The translations under genes were made by a program, and so were the position numbers. Below, piece by piece: positions 6,652-14,283 of a DNA stretch of 17,157 nucleotides. The notes under the pieces were generated by a model. That model did no database searches, was not told the origin of the DNA, and saw nothing but the letters and a program-made list of their open reading frames with translations. Position 1 is the first letter of the stretch. Every line of letters starts with the position of its first letter. Source of the DNA: JBGSLA01 sp041740935 (GTDB lineage: Bacteria > Desulfobacterota > Desulfobaccia > Desulfobaccales > 0-14-0-80-60-11); NCBI GenBank assembly GCA_041740935.1, contig JBGSLA010000170.1, forward strand, positions 1 to 17,157. The letters are read 5' to 3'.

Positions 6652-7933
6652 CTGTCAGGTATCCTTCGCTTTGCAGCTCCTGTCGCACCGCCGGATAACC
6701 CGCCGGTGTCACCCGCCAGAATCCCTGTTCCGATTCCACCAGCCCGGAGGCTTCCAGCAGGTAGAGATATTCGAGGATCTCCATGGGAGATAGAGGTAAC
6801 AGTTCCGGGAGGATCCGGCTCCACAGGCCGCCGTGGATGAGAAGGGTGTGGAGGACCATCAGCAACCCAATAGGAACTTGCTGAAAGGGAAACCCCGGCA
6901 GATTGATTTTGGACCAGGGTGTTACCAGGATAGGATGGGCGGGTTTGACATCCTCAGTCCCTGGGGCTTCCTGGCCGCTCTCTTCTCCACCCTCAACCGC
7001 TGGGGCTTCCTGGTCGCTCACTTCTCCATCCGCTGCCGACGTGTCGACAAACCCGAAACTGTGACGCCAGACCGCCCGGGCCACTCCCGGAATGCCCCGG
7101 CTATAGGCGGCGACATTTTTCAGGAAACTACTGTCTTCTGCATCGGCTTCCTGGTTCCAATCCCCGGAGACCTCGTCCCCCGTCGCCGGCGGCAAGACAT
7201 ATTTGCCGCTGTCCAACTGCCGGAAAACGAAATTATCCTCCCCCGATGCCGCCGCCAACTGCTGGAACCATATCTTCAGGCGTTCGTGGTCGAAGGCCTC
7301 CAGGATAAACGGCGTTGGGAAAACGGTGTTTACTTTGAGGGCCTTGCTCAAGTAGGCCCAGGCCCAGGAATCGCATCCCACCAGCCAACGGCGACTTTGG
7401 GAAATTATGTGGTCTAGCAAACGGCGAAGCAGCGTCAGGCCGTCATAGTGGCGGAGGTAACAGTGCTCGAGGTGCGGCAGCGCCAAGGGTTCTTTTTCTT
7501 CCTCGAACTGCGTCAGCCAATCCTGTCCCCCGGTGAGAATCATTTCCGGGGACGGGGCTGAAACCAGACGCCAGCCCCAGGCCTGGGCCCAGGCGGTGAG
7601 AATTTCAGAGGTGCCGTGATACGGCGGTCCCACGAATATTTGGGCCGATGATCCGGGAACCTTGGCGTCCAGCCAAGTGTCCAGCACCGCGGTCATCGCC
7701 GCAAGGGGCGCCGACCAGTCCGGATCAGGCGCCGCCTTATCAACCAACTCTTGGGGCAACTGGCTCAATTCTTTTTCGGCAAAAACGGATTCCTCGGTTT
7801 TGCTCCCCCATCCCAGGCGGAGCCACAACCCGGAAATTCCCTTGCGCATGGTTTCCTGAGACGTCTCCGATGGCCGATTATATTGGTCCAAGCGGACAAA
7901 GCGCCAGAGATTCTGACTTGCATCTGTGGTCAT
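6641..7933 (-). CDS. Degenerate P-loop (pseudo-ATPase) protein with winged-helix C-terminus, coupled to MscS
   Basis: I do not recognise a named family. The 430-residue soluble product has a strand-loop-helix resembling a Walker A site at residues 102-109 (GPPYHGTS after QIFV). The invariant Lys of GxxxxGK[ST] is replaced by Thr108. Near residue 190, RRWLVGCDSWAWAYL looks like a Walker B strand with Asp but no catalytic Glu, and the order matches AAA/STAND-type ATPases. A disordered acidic linker follows at about 290-325, built from an imperfect 13-residue repeat (DQEAPAVEGGE, GQEAPGTED). The C-terminal 75 residues resemble a winged helix (SPMEILEYLYLLEASGLVES then FWRVTPAG). It is the first gene of the channel operon and its stop overlaps the MscS start. 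The ATG at 7933 has AGAGA nine bases upstream and is preferred to an in-frame TTG at 7942. It likely binds a nucleotide or protein without normal hydrolysis. Confidence 0.7.
   Translation of the reverse strand: MTTDASQNLWRFVRLDQYNRPSETSQETMRKGISGLWLRLGWGSKTEESVFAEKELSQLPQELVDKAAPDPDWSAPLAAMTAVLDTWLDAKVPGSSAQIFVGPPYHGTSEILTAWAQAWGWRLVSAPSPEMILTGGQDWLTQFEEEKEPLALPHLEHCYLRHYDGLTLLRRLLDHIISQSRRWLVGCDSWAWAYLSKALKVNTVFPTPFILEAFDHERLKIWFQQLAAASGEDNFVFRQLDSGKYVLPPATGDEVSGDWNQEADAEDSSFLKNVAAYSRGIPGVARAVWRHSFGFVDTSAADGEVSDQEAPAVEGGEESGQEAPGTEDVKPAHPILVTPWSKINLPGFPFQQVPIGLLMVLHTLLIHGGLWSRILPELLPLSPMEILEYLYLLEASGLVESEQGFWRVTPAGYPAVRQELQSEGYLTDAI
6961..7028. repeat. 39-bp-period imperfect tandem repeat within the pseudo-ATPase gene
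   Basis: The 29-base stretch beginning CTGGGGCTTCCTGG at 6961 recurs at 7000 with two mismatches. The 39-base period keeps the frame and encodes two copies of a 13-residue acidic Gln-Glu-Ala-Pro unit in the linker between the P-loop-like and winged-helix parts. Copy number could vary between strains by slippage. Confidence 0.7.
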
Positions 7934-7978
7934 GAACAACAATCTCTGTAAGGAGAAATGCTTATTTAATTTCTCAAA

Positions 7979-7984
7979 ATTATA
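7979..7984 (-). promoter_or_regulatory. Possible -10 element of the channel operon
   Basis: A perfect TATAAT, preceded by TAA, lies on the minus strand about 46 bases before the pseudo-ATPase ATG in an AT-rich leader. I see no good -35 at 16-18 bases upstream, so this is only a candidate. Confidence 0.3.
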
Positions 7985-8113
7985 TTAGTTTCATGAGCAT
8001 AGGAACATGGAAGCATCGATGATGTTTTTGATTAAAGAATCGTCTAAAAATGGTTACCCTGCTGCTCCCCCTTAAAAATAAGTCCATAGTCCTATAGAGT
8101 CAACACGTTATCC

Positions 8114-8127
8114 TGGGCTATAGCCCA
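8114..8127. repeat. Perfect 14-bp palindrome
   Basis: TGGGCTATAGCCCA reads identically on both strands. It lies in the non-coding region between the channel operon and yjbQ. It could be an operator for a dimeric regulator or a degenerate member of the genome's palindromic repeats. Confidence 0.4.
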
Positions 8128-8367
8128 AAAGGCGACGCATCCTGGCTGGAGGCGGAAGCGGAGCTGATAATCTTTCCTACCAGGGAGAAATCCGAGGTAG
8201 GGTCAGCTGTGGCTCTGCTTCTTTTGTGCGCGAGTTTAGGAGATGTTATCTTGCCACTAGAGAAACTTGTCGAATTTGCTCAGAGAATTATGATAAGCTT
8301 TGGATATCATCCCCAACTTCCCCCCAAGTCCTCATTAACTCTGCCAGCACATAAATGAAGCCCCCCT

Positions 8368-8787
8368 TCACTCCCCGATGATCTTCACCAGGACTCGTTT
8401 GCGGCGGCCGCCGTCGAATTCGCCGTAAAAGATCTGTTCCCAGGGGCCGAAGTCCAGGTGCCCGCCGGTGACCGCCACCACCACTTCCCGGCCCATGACC
8501 TGGCGCTTCAGATGGGCGTCGGCGTTGTCCTCGCCGGTGTCGTTGTGGCGGTAGTGGGACACCGGGGCGTGGGGCGCCAGCCTCTCCAGCCAGGCCTCAT
8601 AGTCCCGGTGCAGGCCGGATTCGTCGTCATTGATAAAGACGCTGGCGGTGATGTGCATGGCGTTCACCAGCACCAGGCCTTCCCTAATACCGCTGTCCCG
8701 CAGGGCCTTCTCCACCTGGGGGGTGATGTTGAGGAAGGCCCGGCGCCCGGGCACCTGAAACCACAACTCCTGGCGATAGCTTTTCAT
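8368..8787 (-). CDS. yjbQ: YjbQ / UPF0047 family protein
   Basis: The 139-residue product is full length for this compact family. It carries the family signatures: NAMHITASVFINDDE around H46, HNDTGEDNADAHLKRQVMG in the centre, and GPWEQIFYGEFDGGRRKRV near the end. E. coli YjbQ has weak thiamine-phosphate synthase activity and some annotations use that name, but the physiological reaction is not settled. The conserved His, Asp and Glu residues suggest a metal-dependent site. The ATG is used because it begins the conserved region; its ribosome site is poor (a purine run about 13 bases upstream). It is flanked by non-coding stretches on both sides and looks monocistronic. Confidence 0.9.
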   Translation of the reverse strand: MKSYRQELWFQVPGRRAFLNITPQVEKALRDSGIREGLVLVNAMHITASVFINDDESGLHRDYEAWLERLAPHAPVSHYRHNDTGEDNADAHLKRQVMGREVVVAVTGGHLDFGPWEQIFYGEFDGGRRKRVLVKIIGE

Positions 8788-9129
8788 GAGCGCAATCCAT
8801 CCCTCTCCCGCAATTTGATTATTTCTTTGATTATGAAACCGGACCAGGGGCTTCGGAGTTAAGGCAGTATTTCCTGCACCATGGCACGGGCTGGCTTATT
8901 TTGTCAAGGACGCAGGCAAGGGAGAGGATGGAACAGAAAAGCGGCGCACAGTCCACTGGGGGCCGGCGAGGGCGCCTGCTCTACAACGTCTTGATTTATT
9001 GAGGGAACTTTTGGTTAAGGAAAGGGTGTTCGCAGAGGTCTCAACCTGGCATATCAAGGGTTTTCCAACCTGTGCCGGCGCAGGCTGAAGCCTGCGGCTA
9101 CAGAAAAACCCTGGGAGGGCAACCCGGTA
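8788..9129. other. Intergenic region between yjbQ and the hybrid kinase
   Basis: No gene is seen in these 342 bases. The part next to yjbQ is moderately AT-rich and should contain its promoter, though I cannot fix a convincing -35/-10 pair. The part next to the kinase holds the 56-base nested inverted repeat at 9057-9112, which may end kinase transcription. Confidence 0.5.
9057..9112 (-). repeat. Nested inverted repeat, REP-like, downstream of the hybrid kinase
   Basis: Outer arms AGGGTTTT (9057-9064) and AAAACCCT (9105-9112) pair perfectly and enclose an inner palindrome CGCAGGCT-ga-AGCCTGCG (9079-9096). Read on the minus strand the inner hairpin is preceded by GTAG (9101-9098), the tetranucleotide typical of REP elements. 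The element starts 18 bases after the kinase stop on the same strand, so it could also act as a terminator or mRNA stabiliser. Confidence 0.6.
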
Positions 9130-12100
9130 TCAGGCCTCTTGCTGCGACTGGACTTCGTGGAGGACGTGGCTGAAGGTGTCCACCTTGTAGGGCTTTTTGA
9201 TGACCCCGCAGAAGCCGTAATCGCGGTAGTGGGTCATGATGGGGTCGTCGGCGTAGCCGCTGGAGACGATGGCCCGGGTGCGGGGATCGATCTGGCGGAG
9301 GACCTCGAGGGCTTCCTTGCCGCCCATGCCGCCGGGGATGGTGAGGTCCATGATCACCAGGTCGAAGGGCCGCCCGGATTTTTGGGCCACCTGGTATTTA
9401 TCGATGGCTTCGTTGCCATCCACCGCGAACTCGGCCTCGTAGCCCAGATGGGCGAGAATTTTCCCGGCCACCTGGCGCACCCCGGCATCGTCATCCATGA
9501 CCAGGATGCGGCCTCTGCCCTGCTCGAGGAAACAGGCCGCCTTGGGAGGCGCGGCTTTGACCTTTTTGGCGGTGGAGGGCAGATACAGGTGAAAGGTGGT
9601 CCCCTTCCCGAGGGTGGATTCCACCGTCATGTAGCCCTTGTGATTCTTGATGATGGAATAGGCGGTGGCCAGGCCCAGGCCGCTGCCTTTCTGCTTGGTG
9701 GAAAAATAGGGATCAAAAATTTTGGGGAGATAATCGGCGGGGATGCCGATGCCCTGGTCCCTGATTTTGATTTTGACGTATCTTCCCGGGGGCAGGGGCA
9801 CCCCCTGGTCTTCCTTCAGGGTGAGGTTCTCCGCCCTGATGGTCACCGCGCCGCCGGTGGGCATGGCCTGGATGGCATTAATGACCAGATTCTGGATGAC
9901 CTGGCTGATCTGACCGGGATCCACCTCCGCCGGCCACAGGTCCCCGGAAAAGGTGAAGTCGCAGCGGACCTGGGAACCGCAACTGGCAAACACCGCGGAC
10001 TCCTGGATAAGGTCCTCCAGGGAGGCCACCTCCTTGACCGGGGCTCCGCCCTTGGCAAAAGTGAGCAGCTGCTGCACCAGGTCCCGGGCCCGGAGGGTGG
10101 CCTGTTCGGCCTCGGTCAGCCGCCGGAAGAGCTGGCCCTCATGGGGCAGGGACAGCATGGCCAGGGAGAGGTTCCCCAGGATGCCGGTGAGGATGTTGTT
10201 GAAATCATGGGCGATGCCCCCGGCCAGGATGCCGAGCGAAGTGAGTTTTTCCATTTTTTGGAGTTCGGCCTCGGTCTGGCGTTTGAGGGTGATGTCCTGG
10301 AAAACCAGGACCACGCCGATGACCCGCCCGGCCTGATCGATGATGGGCGCGGCGCTGGCCGCCAGGATGCGCTCGGCGCCGTCCCGGGCCAGGAGCATGG
10401 TGTGAGCCGGCAGGGACAGGACCTTGCCCCGGCGGATAACCTTGTCCACCCGGTTGTCGCAGGGTTTGCGGGTGGATTCGTGCACCAGGCAGAGGACTTT
10501 GGCCACCGGCCGCGCCAGGGCCTCTTCCTGGGTCCAGCCGGTGAGGGCTTCGGCCACCTGGTTCATGAGCACCACCCGGCCCTCCCGGTCGGTGGCGATG
10601 ACCCCTTCGCCGATGGACCGCAGGGTCACCCGCAGGCGCTCCTTTTCGGCGGCCAGGTCCTGTTCCACCTTTTTCTGCCGGGTGAGATCGAGGAAGCTTT
10701 CCAAAAGATAGGTGCGTCCGCCCCGCCTGACCGTGGCCGCGGTCTTGAGAATGGGGATGGCCCCGCCCCGACTGCTCAGGAGACGAAATTCGGCTTCTTC
10801 GGGGATGGAGGTCGGAGCCATGGCCAGGCAGCAGTCGGCATCCTCCGGGCAGATCAAACCCCGACAGTCGTGGCCCAGCAGCTGCTCCCGGGGACGGCCT
10901 ATCATCTCAGCGGCATAGTGGTTGATGTCAACAATCTGGCGGCTGTCGGTGTCGATCATCACCACCCCGGCCCGGATGGAGTCCATGATGGTCTTCAGGT
11001 CTTCTTCGCTCTCGCGCAGAGCTTTTTCGAATTCCTTCTGCTTACTGATGTCGAAAAAAACGCCGTACACATGGTCGATGCGGCTGTCGGGGTCCCGGAT
11101 AATCTGCCCCCGGGCCTCGACCCAGAGGACATGCCCCTGGCGGTGACGGATGCGATACTGCCGCATATAGGCGCCGCTGGTCCTCAGGGCCTCCCGGAAG
11201 ACTTCCTGGCACTCGCCCAGATCCTCGGACAGGATGAGATCGCACCACTTGACGCGGCCCCATTTGAAATCCTCCCGGGCATAGCCGGTGAGTTCCTCCA
11301 CCTTGTCGTCGAAAAATTCCACATACCAATCGGCATAGCCCCGGAAGACCACCGCGGGAATGTTGTTCACCAGGAGGCGATATTTGGCTTCGCTCTCCCG
11401 GAGCGCGGCCTCGGCCCGGTGATGTTCGGTGACATCCTCGTAGATCACCAGTTGATCGGCGGTAATCAGGGTGACGGGGCGGAAATTGATGATCTTCTGA
11501 GAACCGTTTTTGCAGGTTACCGTAAAGGTGCGGAGCCGGGCCTCCCCTATCTTGGCATTTCTCAGATCATGGAGCCAGGCGGCGACGACCTGTTCCCGAT
11601 ACTCCGGATCGGGGTAGGCCCGGTTGAACCAATCCTGGCCGGTGGGGACGTCTGCCAGGGTGTAGCCGAAGGTCTCCACAAATTTGGGATTGACATACCG
11701 GTAGGCGCCGTCTTTGCCGATGATGGCCACCCCCAGGGGGGATTCCTCCACCAGGGTGCGGTATTTTTCCTTTTCCTGATATAAGGCTTCGGAGGCCCGG
11801 TGACGCTCGGTAATATCCCGGTCGAGGCCCCGGTAGCCCCAGAACTCCCCCCGGGAGTCCAGGATGGGAACGCCGCTGGATTCGAGCACCACCCTTTTCC
11901 CGCCTTTGTGGCGAATGAGTTTGCCCACATAGACATAGGGCCGTTGGGTTTCGAGAATGGGAGCCAGGAGATCGCCCACCCGCTCGGCTTCCCTGGGTTC
12001 AAGGAGTTCCAGAAAAGTTTTCCCCAGGACCTCGGCGGGGGTGTAGCCCAACAGGTCCTGGACATTGGGGCTGACATAGGTCAGGCGGCCGTCGGCGTCG

Positions 12101-13080
12101 GTTTCCCACACCAGATCACTGATGGCCTCGACCAGGGAGCGGAAACGCTCTTCGCTTTCCCGCAGGGCTTCCTCGGCCTGCTGCCGCCCGAGCGCGATGG
12201 CAAACAGGGAGGCCAGGCGCTTGAGGGCGTCCAGGTCCCGGGCTTCATAGTCCCGGCGGTTGGTGGCCAGGGCGAGCTGGCCCAGGAGCCGGTCCCGGAA
12301 TACCGCCGGAGCGCACAAGAAGCGGTGATGGGACCGGGTATCCTCCGCCTGGCTGTAAGACGGGGGCGGGTCGTTGATCAGGAGAACTTGCTTTTCCGCC
12401 AGGCACCGGGCCCACTGCGCCGCCCAATCCAGCCGGTCCCGCGGCCCCCAGGCGCAGACGCTGGTCTCGAACGCGTCCCCTGCCTGGTCGGGAAAGACCA
12501 ATTCCCTTGATTCCCAGTCTCGGTAAGCCACCGAGCCTTCTTCGCTGCCGGTGAGTTCCTTGGCTTTGGCCAGCACCAGCTGGCAGAGGTCGCCCACCGG
12601 GGCCGAATCGATGACCGCCTGGGAAATCTCCGCCAGCGCGGCATTGACCGCGGCCTCCCAGGAGATGGCGGCCTCGGCCCGCTGGCGCAGCGTGCAACCG
12701 GCGATATCCAGACAGAAGCCGGCCAGCAGCCGGGGGACGGAGTTCTCGTACTCCAGGGGAAAGACGTGGCCCCGGACCGGATGGACCTCGCCGTTTCGGG
12801 CCACCAGGCGGAATTCCCCGCAGACCGGCTCTCCCTGCAGCAGGCGCGCCCAGGCTTTTTCCAGCCCAGGGAGGTCCTCGGGATGGATGAGGTCGATCAG
12901 CTTCCGGACATTGCCCTCCAGGCTCTCCCGGACCCACTGCCAGAAAGGGTCGGCGGCCGGGCCGGCATGCAGCAGACGGGGCTCCCCCTCATTGAGGGAG
13001 ACGATCCAGGAAAACCCGGAAAAATTATCCCCCAGACCACAGAAGGCCGCTTCGGAAAGCGAAACCCGAGAGTCGCCCAT
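9130..13080 (-). CDS. Soluble hybrid histidine kinase: PAS-GAF-5xPAS-HisKA-HATPase-REC
   Basis: This 1316-residue sensor kinase has no signal peptide or membrane helix, so it should sense cytoplasmic or diffusible signals. Approximate domains are: PAS 20-130, GAF 141-300, and PAS at 310-425, 438-550, 564-680, 692-800 and 814-932, several linked by ALRESE-type helices. HisKA carries the phosphorylated H958 in GGIAHDFNN. The ATPase has N1064/N1068 (N box), D1108-G1110-G1112, FDPYFS at 1122 and GSGLGL at 1132-1137. REC starts near 1191 with acidic D1196/D1197, phospho-acceptor D1245 and K1296-P1297. All catalytic residues are present. The 692-800 PAS has a cysteine cluster (C739, C744, C750, C751). 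No output domain, HPt or partner regulator lies nearby, so the phosphorelay target is unknown. AGAGGA nine bases before ATG supports the start. Confidence 0.93.
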   Translation of the reverse strand: MGDSRVSLSEAAFCGLGDNFSGFSWIVSLNEGEPRLLHAGPAADPFWQWVRESLEGNVRKLIDLIHPEDLPGLEKAWARLLQGEPVCGEFRLVARNGEVHPVRGHVFPLEYENSVPRLLAGFCLDIAGCTLRQRAEAAISWEAAVNAALAEISQAVIDSAPVGDLCQLVLAKAKELTGSEEGSVAYRDWESRELVFPDQAGDAFETSVCAWGPRDRLDWAAQWARCLAEKQVLLINDPPPSYSQAEDTRSHHRFLCAPAVFRDRLLGQLALATNRRDYEARDLDALKRLASLFAIALGRQQAEEALRESEERFRSLVEAISDLVWETDADGRLTYVSPNVQDLLGYTPAEVLGKTFLELLEPREAERVGDLLAPILETQRPYVYVGKLIRHKGGKRVVLESSGVPILDSRGEFWGYRGLDRDITERHRASEALYQEKEKYRTLVEESPLGVAIIGKDGAYRYVNPKFVETFGYTLADVPTGQDWFNRAYPDPEYREQVVAAWLHDLRNAKIGEARLRTFTVTCKNGSQKIINFRPVTLITADQLVIYEDVTEHHRAEAALRESEAKYRLLVNNIPAVVFRGYADWYVEFFDDKVEELTGYAREDFKWGRVKWCDLILSEDLGECQEVFREALRTSGAYMRQYRIRHRQGHVLWVEARGQIIRDPDSRIDHVYGVFFDISKQKEFEKALRESEEDLKTIMDSIRAGVVMIDTDSRQIVDINHYAAEMIGRPREQLLGHDCRGLICPEDADCCLAMAPTSIPEEAEFRLLSSRGGAIPILKTAATVRRGGRTYLLESFLDLTRQKKVEQDLAAEKERLRVTLRSIGEGVIATDREGRVVLMNQVAEALTGWTQEEALARPVAKVLCLVHESTRKPCDNRVDKVIRRGKVLSLPAHTMLLARDGAERILAASAAPIIDQAGRVIGVVLVFQDITLKRQTEAELQKMEKLTSLGILAGGIAHDFNNILTGILGNLSLAMLSLPHEGQLFRRLTEAEQATLRARDLVQQLLTFAKGGAPVKEVASLEDLIQESAVFASCGSQVRCDFTFSGDLWPAEVDPGQISQVIQNLVINAIQAMPTGGAVTIRAENLTLKEDQGVPLPPGRYVKIKIRDQGIGIPADYLPKIFDPYFSTKQKGSGLGLATAYSIIKNHKGYMTVESTLGKGTTFHLYLPSTAKKVKAAPPKAACFLEQGRGRILVMDDDAGVRQVAGKILAHLGYEAEFAVDGNEAIDKYQVAQKSGRPFDLVIMDLTIPGGMGGKEALEVLRQIDPRTRAIVSSGYADDPIMTHYRDYGFCGVIKKPYKVDTFSHVLHEVQSQQEA

Positions 13081-13335
13081 CAGGGAATGTCCTCTGGAAA
13101 ACTGGAGAGCATCACGCGAGTGTGCCCTCCAAAGAAGCGTTTTGGGCCAGCCAACGAGGGGGCGCCAAAGGACGGCCTAAGCCCGCCGTCCCCAGGGGCC
13201 GACCGCCCGGACCAGCCGCCCCGCTCAGCGCCACGAGCATCTCCCTCACCTGCTCGGAAAACTTCATGCACTAGATCGGCCCCCCGCCCCAAAAACTCAA
13301 GAGTTTGTTAGGAATAATGAAGATATTTTGAAAAA

Positions 13336-13390
13336 CCGGGAGCACAGGCTTCCAGCCTGTGCTGCACAGGCAAGATGCCTGTGCTCCCGG
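13336..13390. repeat. Compound palindrome: four alternating copies of an 8-mer
   Basis: Outer arms CCGGGAGCACAGGC (13336-13349) and GCCTGTGCTCCCGG (13377-13390) pair perfectly over 14 bp. Inside, GCCTGTGC (13355-13362) and GCACAGGC (13364-13371) are one base apart. The 8-mer GCACAGGC therefore occurs four times in alternating orientation. The element can fold as one long hairpin or two short ones. A related palindrome lies beyond the HEPN gene at 14284-14309. Confidence 0.85.
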
Positions 13391-13414
13391 TAGAGGTTTG
13401 GCAGGAATGGAAAT

Positions 13415-13435
13415 GTAGGGTGGGCTCAGCCCACC
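13415..13435 (+). repeat. GTAG-headed REP-type palindrome
   Basis: GTAG (13415-13418) immediately precedes GGTGGGCT-c-AGCCCACC (13419-13435), a perfect 8-bp palindrome. The GTAG foot plus GC-rich hairpin is the organisation of bacterial REP elements. It lies just upstream of the putative HEPN promoter. Confidence 0.65.
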
Positions 13436-13447
13436 AAATCAATCTGC

Positions 13448-13476
13448 TTGCCCAAGCTTTGGAAAGGGATTATGAT
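13448..13476 (+). promoter_or_regulatory. Putative sigma-70 promoter of the HEPN gene
   Basis: TTGCCC (13448-13453, four of six consensus) and TATGAT (13471-13476, five of six) are separated by exactly 17 bases. The expected start of transcription would be about 85 bases before the ATG at 13567. Confidence 0.45.
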
Positions 13477-13566
13477 TCTGGCAGTATTTTGCAGACGAGG
13501 GCTAAGCAGCAGAATGACTTTTTAAGGTGAAATCAAATTTCATTGTTAAGAGTCAACGGACTGACG

Positions 13567-14274
13567 ATGCAGATCAAGATTGGCAGTTCACAGGAATTTG
13601 GACGACTACTTAATGATCTCGCTGAAGAAATGGTGAGCGCTTGTATCCATTTTAGGCTGTATTCTGATCTTAAAGCAGCAGTTAATAACTATATTACTGA
13701 GCTAAATCAATCACCGGCATTTTGGTTTCTTACCTTTCGGGCGCATCTGGATACGGTGTTCATTCGGCTTTGCAGAATTTATGATCAGCACAGTTCATCT
13801 TTCAATCTAAAAACCCTTTTAGACTTTATAACGGGTAATATCGCTATATTTGATGTCGAAGAGTTTCGAGAACGCCTTAAGGATAATCCGTTTGTGGACT
13901 CTTTAGCTTCTAATATAACTAAACCAGATATAGGGCAACTTCATAAGGATATCCAATATGTAAGTGTAGAAAACCCTTATATTAAAAATCTTATCATTTG
14001 GCGAAACAACATTATAGTTCATAAAAGTGTAAAGCATGCGTCTAAGGAAATTAATTTTCCTAATGATTACCCTCTTAGCATAGAGAACATCGAAGAGTTA
14101 TTGAAAGAAGGAATGGCTATACTTAATCGCTATTCTATCTTATTCAGTGAAAATGTATATTCTACAAAAATTGTGGGTCATGACGATTTTCGAAATGTTC
14201 TCGAGGCAATTCGAAGTAGCGTAAGGCAGTACGAGAAGGAAAGAGCACGAGAAATGAAGTCGTTTAACAAATAA
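13567..14274 (+). CDS. AbiU2-like HEPN-domain protein, candidate defence or toxin RNase
   Basis: The 235-residue product is helical, soluble and resembles the AbiU2 branch of the HEPN superfamily. It has AFWFLTFRAHLDTVFIRLCRIYDQ at about residues 50-75, a mid-region linker, and the HEPN signature R146-NNIIV-H152 (Rx5H) in LIIWRNNIIVHKS. In active HEPN RNases this Arg/His pair cuts RNA, and both residues are present. AbiU2-type proteins occur in phage-resistance and toxin contexts; that role here is inferred. Codons are strikingly AT-rich (AAT, TTA, ATA, TAT) against GC-rich neighbours, and palindromic repeats lie on both sides, which suggests horizontal acquisition. No nucleotidyltransferase or antitoxin partner is adjacent, so it appears to be a single-gene unit. 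The start is uncertain: ATG 13567 has only a weak GGA six bases upstream, while TTG 13543 lies 15 bases after AAGG. Confidence 0.72.
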   Translation: MQIKIGSSQEFGRLLNDLAEEMVSACIHFRLYSDLKAAVNNYITELNQSPAFWFLTFRAHLDTVFIRLCRIYDQHSSSFNLKTLLDFITGNIAIFDVEEFRERLKDNPFVDSLASNITKPDIGQLHKDIQYVSVENPYIKNLIIWRNNIIVHKSVKHASKEINFPNDYPLSIENIEELLKEGMAILNRYSILFSENVYSTKIVGHDDFRNVLEAIRSSVRQYEKERAREMKSFNK

Positions 14275-14283
14275 GCATAAAAA

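Larger units (their letters stand above)
7934..8367. other. Intergenic region upstream of the channel operon
   Basis: These 434 bases contain the operon's ribosome site and a candidate -10 (7979-7984), and a perfect 14-base palindrome TGGGCTATAGCCCA at 8114-8127. An 86-codon + frame runs from 8098 to 8358 with no start codon but a protein-like composition (see findings). A 5-bp hairpin TGAAG/CTTCA at 8356-8370 overlaps the YjbQ stop and is too weak to call a terminator. Confidence 0.5.
13081..13566. other. Divergent intergenic region between the hybrid kinase and the HEPN gene
   Basis: The kinase-proximal part (13081-13300) is very GC-rich. It holds the kinase ribosome site (13090-13095) and a 51-codon minus ORF (13112-13267, beginning MKFSEQVREMLVALS) with no ribosome site, which I do not call. 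The HEPN-proximal part carries two palindromic repeats (13336-13390, 13415-13435) and a putative promoter (13448-13476). Composition turns AT-rich from about 13500. Confidence 0.6.

Noticed and set aside
9139..11784. 881-codon + strand open frame opposite the hybrid kinase
   Set aside because: It is the antisense shadow of a GC-rich gene: rich in Gly/Asp/His/Pro with no domain, while the minus strand encodes a complete kinase with all motifs.
13112..13267. 51-codon minus ORF beginning MKFSEQVREMLVALS upstream of the kinase
   Set aside because: The first 15 residues look natural, but there is no ribosome site and the rest is Gly/Pro/Ala-rich, typical of a GC-rich non-coding stretch. A 70-codon alternative frame (13080-13292) is equally weak.
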